From assembly GCA_016213675.1 (NCBI GenBank), contig JACQZW010000020.1:61754-125753 (forward strand): a stretch of 64,000 nucleotides of DNA. Reading direction: 5' to 3'. Source of the stretch: Acidobacteriota bacterium (GTDB taxonomy: Bacteria > Acidobacteriota > Thermoanaerobaculia > Thermoanaerobaculales > Thermoanaerobaculaceae). Below the pieces are notes generated by a model. It searched no databases. It was not told where the DNA came from and saw only the letters and a list, made by a program, of their open reading frames with translations. The position numbers and the translations under genes are program-made. Position 1 is the stretch's first letter, and each line of letters opens with the position of its first letter. This document shows positions 16,862-23,336 of this stretch, piece by piece.

Positions 16862-18129
16862 GCCTGCGGCTGCTCATCGTCGAGGACCGCCGCTCGCTGG
16901 CGCAGATGCTCGCCGAGACGTTCGCCCGGGAAGGGTACGAGGTGACGCTCGCGCACCGCGGCGACCACGCCGTGGCGATGCTGCGCGACGACGGCCCGTT
17001 CCTCGCCGTCCTCACCGACCTCAAGCTGCCCGGCGCCGACGGGCTGGCGGTCCTGGCGGTGGCGCGGGAGGTCGACCCGCACCTGCCGGTCTTCCTGATC
17101 ACCGCCCACGCCAGCGTCGACACCGCCGTGGCGGCGCTCAAGCAGGGGGCCCGCGACTACTTCCCCAAGCCGCTCGACCTCGACCGGGTCCTCGCCGCGG
17201 TGGCCGCCGCCGCCGCGCCGCGCCGCGCCCTGCTCGCCGCGCCGGGCGCCGGCGAGGGGCTGCCGGAGCTGATCGGCGGCGCGCCGGCGTTCCTCGCCGC
17301 GGTGGCGGCGCTCCGGCGCGTCGCGACGACCGACGCCACCGTCCTGCTGGAAGGGCCGTCGGGGAGCGGCAAGGAGCTCTTCGCCCACGCCCTGCACCGC
17401 CTGTCCGGGCGTCCGTCCGGCCCGTTCGTCGCCTTCAACTGCGCGGCGGTGCCCGACAGCCTCGTCGAGTCCGAGCTGTTCGGCCACGAGCGCGGCGCCT
17501 TCACCGGCGCCACCGCGCGCCATCCCGGCCGGTTCGAGCAGGCGAACCGCGGGACGCTGTTCCTCGACGAGGTCGGCGAGGTGCCGCTACCGACCCAGGT
17601 CAAGCTGCTCCGCGTCCTCGAGGAGAACCGGATCAGCCGGCTCGGCGGCGAGGGCGAGGTCGAGATCGACGTGCGCATCGTCGCCGCGACCAATCGCGAC
17701 CTGGCGGTCGCGGTCGCCGGCGGGACGTTCCGCCGCGACCTGTTCCACCGGCTGCGGGTGTTCCCGATCCGCCTGCCGTCGCTCGCCGAACGGCGGGAGG
17801 ACATCCCGGTGTTGGCGCTCCACCTCGTCGGCCGCGCCGCCGCGCGTCACGGGGTCCTGCCCCCGGTGCTGCGGCCGGCCACCCTCGCCGTCCTCGTCCT
17901 CGCCCCGTGGCCGGGCAACGTCCGCGAGCTCGCCAACACGCTCGAGCGGTCGGCCATCCTCGCCGAGACGGGGAGCCTCGGCCCGACCGAGCTCGGGATC
18001 GACGCCGTCGCCTGCCGTTCGGGGCTCGACGATGCCGCGACCCGGGTCCTCGCCGTCCGCCTGGCCGGCGGCGAGCTCGACGAGCTGGCCCGCTTCCTCG
18101 GTGTCGACGTGAGGCGGCTGGAGCGCTGA
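16858..18129 (+). CDS. NtrC-family sigma-54 response regulator with shortened DNA-binding end
   Basis: A 423-residue regulator, GTG start overlapping the kinase stop. The receiver domain (residues 1-~120) has the phosphoacceptor Asp54 in LTDLKLPG and Lys in YFPKPLD. The AAA+ domain has Walker A GPSGSGKE near 166-173, GAFTGA at 213-218 (sigma-54 contact loop), LFLDEVGEVP (Walker B), and WPGNVRELANTLERS (sensor 2). It should therefore activate sigma-54 promoters. The C-terminus is unusual: after ELARFLGVDVRRLER the gene stops, so the Fis-type helix-turn-helix ends within its recognition helix, several residues short of relatives. The stop lies at the edge of a repeat-rich intergenic stretch. 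Confidence 0.88.
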   Translation: MSLRLLIVEDRRSLAQMLAETFAREGYEVTLAHRGDHAVAMLRDDGPFLAVLTDLKLPGADGLAVLAVAREVDPHLPVFLITAHASVDTAVAALKQGARDYFPKPLDLDRVLAAVAAAAAPRRALLAAPGAGEGLPELIGGAPAFLAAVAALRRVATTDATVLLEGPSGSGKELFAHALHRLSGRPSGPFVAFNCAAVPDSLVESELFGHERGAFTGATARHPGRFEQANRGTLFLDEVGEVPLPTQVKLLRVLEENRISRLGGEGEVEIDVRIVAATNRDLAVAVAGGTFRRDLFHRLRVFPIRLPSLAERREDIPVLALHLVGRAAARHGVLPPVLRPATLAVLVLAPWPGNVRELANTLERSAILAETGSLGPTELGIDAVACRSGLDDAATRVLAVRLAGGELDELARFLGVDVRRLER

Positions 18130-18170
18130 GGCCCCCGCCCGCCCGGGGATGGGCTCCCGCCCGCCCGACC

Positions 18171-18312
18171 GGGGGTGCACACCCGCCCGCCCCTCCAGGG
18201 TTGCCTCCCGCCCGACCGCCCAGGGTTGAAGGACGGAGGACGCAGATCTCGGCCCTGTCTCTACTTCAACCCTCCAACCCTTCAACCCTTCAACCCTTCA
18301 ACCCTGCAACCC
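18171..18312 (+). repeat. Left arm of inverted repeat pair flanking selA
   Basis: Reading left to right: GGGGTGCACACCC, CTCCAGGGTTGCC, a C-rich stretch, CAGGGTTGAAG, about 30 unrelated bases, then CTTCAACCC and octamer copies of TTCAACCC to about 18312. The same order, imperfectly conserved, appears on the opposite strand at 19730-19877. GGGTTGAAG and CTTCAACCC inside the arm could pair as a stem-loop. It fills most of the 207-base gap after the response regulator. Confidence 0.85.
18265..18312 (+). repeat. Octanucleotide tandem repeat TTCAACCC (six units)
   Basis: Six consecutive 8-base units, four of them exact TTCAACCC and two with changes at the second or first two positions (TCCAACCC, TGCAACCC). 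The tract lies 25 bases downstream of the selA stop codon, inside the left inverted-repeat arm. Confidence 0.93.
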
Positions 18313-18336
18313 CGGTTGAGCGGCCGAGGCAGGGCT

Positions 18337-19674
18337 TCACGTCTTGGTGAGCGTCGCGAGCAGGGCGCGGGTCAGGTCGCGGTCCTGGTCGGGGAAGACG
18401 GCACGCAGGTCGACCAGGAGGCGGTCGTCCTCGACGCGGGCCACGACCGGCGGCGCCCCCTGCCTGAGGCGCTCCGCGCGGCCGACGGCGTCCGGCAGCG
18501 CGATCGCCCACGACGCCAGCGTCTGTCCCGGGGTGGTCCCGCCGCCGAGGACGGCGCGCGACGGGACCGCCTGCGCCTCGCCGCCGGCACGGCGCACGGC
18601 CGCCGCGATCCGCCGCGCCCGCCGGCGCAGCTCGCCGTCCGGCGTGCCGAGCAGCCGGTACAACGGCAGCTCCTCGGGGTGCCCGGCGACGAGGGCATCG
18701 AGGGTGGCAGCGAGCGCGACGAGCGAGGTCTTGTCCGGGCGCAGCGCGCGACGGAGCGGGTGCCGGCGGAGCGGTGCGATGGCGCTTGCCGTGCCGACGA
18801 CGATGCCGGCCTGGGGCCCACCGAGCAGCTTGTCCCCGGAGAACAGCACGGCCTCCGCGCCGGCGGCCAGAAGGTCGTGCACCGTCGCCTCGCGCTGCAG
18901 GCCGTAGGCGGCGAGGTCGAGGTGGCAGCCCGAGCCCTGGTCGACCCAGACCGGGACGCCGCGGCGCCGCCCGAGCGCGACGAGCGCTTCGAGCGGCGGG
19001 GTCTCGACGAACCCGGCCCTGTGGAAGTTGGAGCGGTGCACGACCAGGATCGCCGCCGTGTCGTCGGTGATCGCCGCCTCGTAGTCGCCTTCGCGGGTCC
19101 GGTTGGTGCAGCCGACCTCGACGAGGCGGGCGCCCGCGGCCGCCATGATCTCGGGGAGCCGGAACGACCCACCGATCTCGACGAGCTCGCCGCGCGACAC
19201 GATCACCTCGCGACCGGCGGCGTGCGCGGCGAGGAGGAGGACCAGCGCGGCGGCGTTGTTGGTCACCACGGTGGCCGCCTCGCTGCCGAAGGCGCGGATG
19301 AGCCGCGCGACCACCGGTGCGAGGCGCTCGCCGCGGGTCCCGCTCTCGAGGTCCATCTCGAGGGTGAGGTACGGCGACACTGGCGGCTGCAGGCGTGGAG
19401 CGCGCCCGAGGTTGGTGTGGATGAGCACGCCGGTGGCGTTGATGACCCCGGCGTAGGCGGGTGCGGCCGCGCGAGCCAGGCGGGCGGCCGCCTCGGCCAC
19501 GATGGCCGACGCGTCCGGCGCCGCGGCCCCGGCGGCGACGGCGTCGCGCGCGGCCGTCAGCGCCTCGCGCACGGCGCTCCGCGTCGCGACCCGGCCGTGA
19601 CGGGCGATGGCGCTCGCCAGCGCGGGGTCGTCGAGGATCCGGTGTACCGCGGGCAGCCGGGAGAGCGCGCTCAT
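18337..19674 (-). CDS. selA: L-seryl-tRNA(Sec) selenium transferase
   Basis: SelA, 445 residues (E. coli 463), is a PLP enzyme that converts seryl-tRNA(Sec) to selenocysteinyl-tRNA(Sec) with selenophosphate. Family signatures are clear: INATGVLIHTNLGRAP, TVVTNNAAALVLLLAA, SRGELVEIGGSFRLPEIM, VDQGSGC and FSGDKLLGGPQAG with the PLP-binding Lys282. The C-terminal small domain is present and complete. It stands alone on the minus strand between + strand operons. No selB, selD, tRNA-Sec or selenoprotein gene is visible in the window. The gene is enclosed by two inverted copies of a ~145-bp repeat, unlike any other gene here. Confidence 0.95.
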   Translation of the reverse strand: MSALSRLPAVHRILDDPALASAIARHGRVATRSAVREALTAARDAVAAGAAAPDASAIVAEAAARLARAAAPAYAGVINATGVLIHTNLGRAPRLQPPVSPYLTLEMDLESGTRGERLAPVVARLIRAFGSEAATVVTNNAAALVLLLAAHAAGREVIVSRGELVEIGGSFRLPEIMAAAGARLVEVGCTNRTREGDYEAAITDDTAAILVVHRSNFHRAGFVETPPLEALVALGRRRGVPVWVDQGSGCHLDLAAYGLQREATVHDLLAAGAEAVLFSGDKLLGGPQAGIVVGTASAIAPLRRHPLRRALRPDKTSLVALAATLDALVAGHPEELPLYRLLGTPDGELRRRARRIAAAVRRAGGEAQAVPSRAVLGGGTTPGQTLASWAIALPDAVGRAERLRQGAPPVVARVEDDRLLVDLRAVFPDQDRDLTRALLATLTKT

Positions 19675-19729
19675 GGGGACATTCTAAGGCTTGCCCGCCC
19701 ACCCCCCCCACCCGGGGTGTAGGGGTGGG

Positions 19730-19877
19730 GGGTTGAAGGGTTGAAGGGTTGAAGCAGAATGAAGGCAGAGTCCTAACTTAGTAGTTCTTCTTCAACCCTG
19801 GGTGGGCGGTAGGGAGGGCAACCCTGGGCGGGCGGCAGGGAGGGCAACCCTGGAGGGTCGGGTGGGTGTGCACCCCT
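19730..19877 (-). repeat. Right arm of inverted repeat pair flanking selA
   Basis: Reverse-complement counterpart of 18171-18312. Read on the minus strand it gives AGGGGTGCACACCC, CCTCCAGGGTTGCC, a duplicated CCGCCCGCCCAGGGTTGCC block, CAGGGTTGAAG, ~40 bases, then CTTCAACCC octamers. On the + strand three exact GGGTTGAA octamers lie at 19730-19753. The arm occupies the region upstream of selA and of the divergent coiled-coil gene, so it may carry or affect their promoters. Confidence 0.83.
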
Positions 19878-19901
19878 GGGTGGGCGGGGGGCCGGGTTTG
19901 T

Positions 19902-19907
19902 GTATTC
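19902..19907 (+). promoter_or_regulatory. Possible -10 element TATTCT for leaderless transcript
   Basis: TATTCT ends seven bases before the GTG at 19915, so transcription would begin at or beside the start codon. No Shine-Dalgarno-like sequence precedes this GTG. I see no convincing -35 hexamer in the GC-rich repeat upstream, so this is a weak call. Confidence 0.35.
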
Positions 19908-19914
19908 TTTCCCC

Positions 19915-20469
19915 GTGTCGAGTCCTGCCGAGATCGTGAACCAGCTCCACCGCTGTCTGGACGAGCTGTCCCGCAAGTGGGAGCGCTACTTCGTCCACGA
20001 TCCGAAGGTCCCGGTGCCGCCGGAGCGCGAACGGGCGGCACTCGAGCGGCAGCTCCGCGAGATCTCGCGCTCGGAGTTCCGCCAGACCCACGAGCAGTTC
20101 CGGCTCGACCAGCTCCTCCATCGCTTCTCGACGTACAACATGCTGTGGCAACGGCAGCTCCGCGAGCGGGAGGAAGCCCGCCAGGTCGGCCGGCCGGGGC
20201 CAGCGGCTGCGGCGGCCAACGCGCCGGTCGCGGCGGCCGTACACGCAACAGACGGAGACGAGTTCCAGGCCCTGCACGCCCGCTACCTCGAGGAGCTGCA
20301 GGCGAGCGGGGCCCAGGCCTCGATCAACTTCGAGCGCTTCCGCCAGACGCTGGAGACGCAGAAGCGAATGCTCGAGGAGCGGGGCGTCATCGTCGAGGGG
20401 TTCGACGTGGTGCGAGACGGCCCGAAGGTCAAGCTGCAGGCGCGGGTCCGTCGGAGGGCAACGCAATGA
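19915..20469 (+). CDS. Charged helical protein, MXAN_5187 C-terminal-domain-like
   Basis: A 184-residue soluble protein from the GTG at 19915; an in-frame GTG at 19900 would add five residues. It is rich in Arg, Glu and Gln and mostly helical. The pattern RFSTYNMLWQRQLRERE (about 65-81), a linker, FQALHARYLEEL (about 117-128), SINFERFRQTLETQKRMLEE and a final strand-rich VEGFDVVRDGPKVKLQARVRR resembles the C-terminal domain named after Myxococcus MXAN_5187, whose function is unknown to me. The family match is from memory and should be checked. It overlaps the next gene by four bases (ATGA). Confidence 0.6.
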   Translation: MSSPAEIVNQLHRCLDELSRKWERYFVHDPKVPVPPERERAALERQLREISRSEFRQTHEQFRLDQLLHRFSTYNMLWQRQLREREEARQVGRPGPAAAAANAPVAAAVHATDGDEFQALHARYLEELQASGAQASINFERFRQTLETQKRMLEERGVIVEGFDVVRDGPKVKLQARVRRRATQ

Positions 20470-21356
20470 GGCGTGCGCTGGTGTGTGTGATCCTGCTGGC
20501 GGCGGTGGCCGCCGCTGCCGTTTCGGTGACCGCCGAGGGGCCGGTGTTCGAGCGTTTCCTGGCCGCAGACCGCCCGGCGGACCGGGCGATCATGGCCTAC
20601 CTGGAGCGCGAACGAAACGGCACGGCCAGCTCGCGCGATCTCGCCGAGCTCGGCGTGCTCCTGGTCGGCAAGGGCTTTCCCGAGGACGCCGAGGACTACT
20701 TCGAGAAGGCTCTCAAGCTCGACAAGAAGAACGTCGACGCGGCCTATCGGCTCGGCCTGGTGCGGCAGCGCATGGGGAAGAACCTCGGCGCGGTGCGTGC
20801 CTACCGAAAGGTGATCAAGATGCGCCCCGGCTACGCCCCGGCCCGTTTCATGCTCGCGCTCGTCGAAGAGCGCTCAGGGCGGCGCAGCCGTGCGATCTAC
20901 GACTATGCCAAGGCGTACAAGCACATGCCGGAGCTCGCCGACCCGGCGAGGAATCCGCTCGTGCTCGACTCGCGGTTGCAGGCCGAGGCGCAGCTCCTCC
21001 GCTACCGGCGTGAGATCGGCGCCAACACGCTGAAGGTGACCCCGATCGATCCGGACGCGGTCAAGCTGATGATGGAGGTCCGGCCACAGCCGCCCGCGCC
21101 TCCAGCCGCGGCGCCGGCCGCCCAGGCGCCGGTCGCGAAGGCGACGCCGGCGCCTCCCGCTCCCGCCCCGACGCCCCGACCGGCGCCGCGCACCGTCGTG
21201 GCGCCGACGGCCGCGCCGGTGACGGTCACGCCGGCCGGGCCGCCGACCGTGATCCGTCAGGCCGTGCCGGCGACTGCGGTGCCGGCGCCGTCACCGGCGC
21301 CGGGCGGCGGGCCGGCGTTCGGCGCCCCGCGGCCGACACCGACGCCGAAGAGCTAG
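20466..21356 (+). CDS. Exported TPR protein with Pro/Ala-rich tail
   Basis: A 296-residue protein whose ATG overlaps the upstream TGA. Residues 1-24 form a signal peptide (LVCVILLAAVAAAAVSVTA). Residues ~55-150 contain two or three tetratricopeptide repeats (GFPEDAEDYFEKALKLDKKN; MGKNLGAVRAYRKVIKMRPG; RSGRRSRAIYDYAKAY). From about residue 200 the chain becomes a low-complexity Pro/Ala/Thr tail, probably disordered and perhaps spanning the cell wall. Likely a periplasmic scaffold acting with the preceding coiled-coil protein. No catalytic motif is seen. Confidence 0.72.
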   Translation: MRRALVCVILLAAVAAAAVSVTAEGPVFERFLAADRPADRAIMAYLERERNGTASSRDLAELGVLLVGKGFPEDAEDYFEKALKLDKKNVDAAYRLGLVRQRMGKNLGAVRAYRKVIKMRPGYAPARFMLALVEERSGRRSRAIYDYAKAYKHMPELADPARNPLVLDSRLQAEAQLLRYRREIGANTLKVTPIDPDAVKLMMEVRPQPPAPPAAAPAAQAPVAKATPAPPAPAPTPRPAPRTVVAPTAAPVTVTPAGPPTVIRQAVPATAVPAPSPAPGGGPAFGAPRPTPTPKS

Positions 21357-21445
21357 CCCTGGGCGTACAATTCGCGCTCCGCGGGAGCGACGCAGCGGGT
21401 CGCCGGCGATCGCCGAGACAGCGGACGACCAGCATTGGAGTGACG

Positions 21446-22594
21446 ATGAAGGAGACACACCTGGAGCAGCTTTCGGACCTGCACGCGGCTGCCGAGCCGC
21501 GCGAGATCACGCCCCCGATGATCTTCGCCGAGCTGCGCCGCGGGGTGCTCGGCCAGGACGCCGCCCTGCGCTACGCCGCCGTCGGCGTCTACAAGCACAC
21601 CACCGGCAAGGTGCCGGGCAACCTGCTCCTGATCGGCAACTCGGGTACCGGCAAGACCACGATCATGAACAACATCCAGCGCCTCTACCACGAGGTCGAG
21701 GCGTACCGGCCGTTCCGCGCCATGACGATCATCAACGCGAACCTCCTGGTCGACCCCGACCGCCTCGAGTTCCGCCCCGAACGGCTGCTCGCGGTCGTCG
21801 AGCAGCGGGCACGCGCGGTTCTCGGCGGGACCGCGACCGCGGAGGATCTCAAGGAGACGATGGAGCGGGCGACGATCTGCATCGACGAGATCGACAAGAT
21901 GTCGGCGGTCGTCGCCGGCAAGCCCAACCCGCTCGGCGTCGTCCTCCAGCAGGGCCTCCTCACACTCATGGAGGGCGAGTCTGTCGCGCTACGCGCCCAC
22001 GTCCTCGTCGACGGCGTCGAGCAGGAGCGCACCCTCGACATCTCCACGGCGGGAATGATGTTCATCTGCGGCGGCGCGTTCGAGGGCCTCTACGACCAGG
22101 TCTACTACCGCGTCACGACCCCGGGCTCCGGCGAGAAGCTCAAGTCCACGGCGATCCGCACCGCCGACGGCCAGGTCCGTATCGAGCTGCGCTTCGCCCT
22201 CGCCGACTATTTCCGCCTCGAGGACCTCTTCATCTACGGCATGGTGCCGCAGTTCATCGCCCGCTTCGACAACGTGGTCATCCTCGGCGACCTCGGGATC
22301 GACGTGCTGCGGGAGATCCTGCTCAACTCGTACGACTCGCCGTTCGTCCGCTCGCGGCGCTTCTTCGAGATCATGGGCATCGAGCTGACCATCGACGATC
22401 TCGCCGCCTCGCTGGTCGCCGAGCAGGCGGAGGCGTCGTCGCGCACCGGGGCGCGAGCGCTGCGCGGCGTTTTCGGCCGCATCATCAACCCCTTCGAGTT
22501 CGACGTCGGCTCGGGCGAGCTCGAGAAGCTGGGCGACGGCCGCGCGCGCTTCACCATCACGGCGCCGCTCGTCCGCCAGGCGCTGAACCTGTAG
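21446..22594 (+). CDS. ClpX-like AAA+ ATPase lacking zinc finger, pore and IGF motifs
   Basis: A 382-residue AAA+ protein of the ClpX type. ATG 21446 is preceded by GGAG at 5 bases; an in-frame GTG lies two codons earlier. Walker A GNSGTGKT (64-71), Walker B CIDEID with D147/E148, FICGGAFEGL near 206-215, MVPQFIARFDNVV and sensor-2 TGARALRG (334-341) follow ClpX order. The N-terminal four-Cys zinc domain is absent. The pore loop GYVG is replaced around VDPDRLEFRPERL. The IGF loop that docks ClpP, normally after GGAFxGL, is replaced by a segment without IGF. It probably acts without ClpP and perhaps not as a classical unfoldase. A cytoplasmic remodelling role is inference. Confidence 0.8.
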   Translation: MKETHLEQLSDLHAAAEPREITPPMIFAELRRGVLGQDAALRYAAVGVYKHTTGKVPGNLLLIGNSGTGKTTIMNNIQRLYHEVEAYRPFRAMTIINANLLVDPDRLEFRPERLLAVVEQRARAVLGGTATAEDLKETMERATICIDEIDKMSAVVAGKPNPLGVVLQQGLLTLMEGESVALRAHVLVDGVEQERTLDISTAGMMFICGGAFEGLYDQVYYRVTTPGSGEKLKSTAIRTADGQVRIELRFALADYFRLEDLFIYGMVPQFIARFDNVVILGDLGIDVLREILLNSYDSPFVRSRRFFEIMGIELTIDDLAASLVAEQAEASSRTGARALRGVFGRIINPFEFDVGSGELEKLGDGRARFTITAPLVRQALNL

Positions 22595-22597
22595 CAG

Positions 22598-22641
22598 GCA
22601 GGGGACAGGGCACAGGGGGCGGGGGACAGACGCCCCCGCCC
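22598..22641 (+). terminator. G-rich repeat with terminator-like hairpin after ClpX-like gene
   Basis: A GGGGACAGGGCACAGGGGG block (G runs with short spacers, four or more) leads into a 9-bp stem GGGCGGGGG (22617-22625) / CCCCCGCCC (22633-22641) with a 7-base loop. It sits between the convergent ClpX-like and OsmC genes. There is no U tract, so termination is inferred from position and stem strength. Confidence 0.6.
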
Positions 22642-22667
22642 ACCCTCCCGCCGAACGCGCGGGGGCG

Positions 22668-23093
22668 CTAGCTCTCGAGCTTGGCGACCAGGGTGATCTC
22701 GGCGTTGAGCAGGCGCGAGATCGGGCAGCCCGCCTTGGCCGCGGCCGCGGCCTTCTCGAAGGCCGCCGTGTCGGCGCCGGGGATGCCCGCGACCAGGTCG
22801 AGGTCCGAACGGGTCACGGTGAAGCCGGCGTCGGTCTTCTCGAGGGTGACGGTGGCGGTGACGGCGAGTCGCGCCGGCACCATTCCGGCCTGGCCGAGCT
22901 CGGCCGACAGCGCCATGGCGAAGCAGCCGGCATGGGCCGCGGCGATGAGCTCCTCGGGGTTGGTCCCGGGCTCGTTCTCGAAACGCATGGCGAAGCCGTA
23001 CCTGGTGTCCTTCAGGGTGCCGCTCCCGGTCGAGATCGTGCCCTTGCCGTCTTTCAGCCCACCGCTCCACACTGCGCTGGCAGTCCTCTTCAT
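22668..23093 (-). CDS. OsmC-family peroxiredoxin
   Basis: A 141-residue OsmC/Ohr-superfamily protein that reduces organic hydroperoxides with a pair of thiols in the cytoplasm. Both reactive cysteines are present: C57 in AAHAGCFAMALS and C123 in AKAGCPISRLL. NPEELIAAAHAGC and DTRYGFAMRFEN are typical of the OsmC rather than the Ohr branch, and length matches OsmC (~140). GGGAGGA lies seven bases before the ATG. A TATACT -10-like element and an inverted repeat lie upstream. It converges on the ClpX-like gene and diverges from the efflux operon. Confidence 0.9.
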   Translation of the reverse strand: MKRTASAVWSGGLKDGKGTISTGSGTLKDTRYGFAMRFENEPGTNPEELIAAAHAGCFAMALSAELGQAGMVPARLAVTATVTLEKTDAGFTVTRSDLDLVAGIPGADTAAFEKAAAAAKAGCPISRLLNAEITLVAKLES

Positions 23094-23124
23094 GTCGTCC
23101 TCCCGTGCGACCTAACGTCGCCTG

Positions 23125-23165
23125 CGTCTCGGTTGCTCCGAGGCCGGGAAGTATACGCCGAGACG
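23125..23165 (-). promoter_or_regulatory. Candidate OsmC promoter with inverted repeat
   Basis: The 8-base arms CGTCTCGG (23125-23132) and CCGAGACG (23158-23165) are exact inverted repeats. Between them, on the minus strand, is TATACT (23150-23155), a good -10 hexamer about 57 bases before the OsmC ATG. A -35 is not obvious. The arms could be an operator, but no regulator is encoded next door. Confidence 0.4.
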
Positions 23166-23336
23166 CTCGACCGGCGGAACCGGGGAAGGAGCCGTCGGCG
23201 CGGGCCAAGAGAAGGCAGGTGCGGCCGATCCACTCATGGCGCCGGGGGGCGGCCGAGCTGGTGCGCAGGCGACGGCGCGTGGTCGTGATCACGGACCGCG
23301 GGAAGAATCGCGCGGTCGGGAGCTGTTCACCGCGAC

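Noticed and set aside
19681..19760. tRNA-Sec gene near selA
   Set aside because: No cloverleaf or CCA-type end could be built from the flanks. The sequence is tandem octamers and C/G runs.
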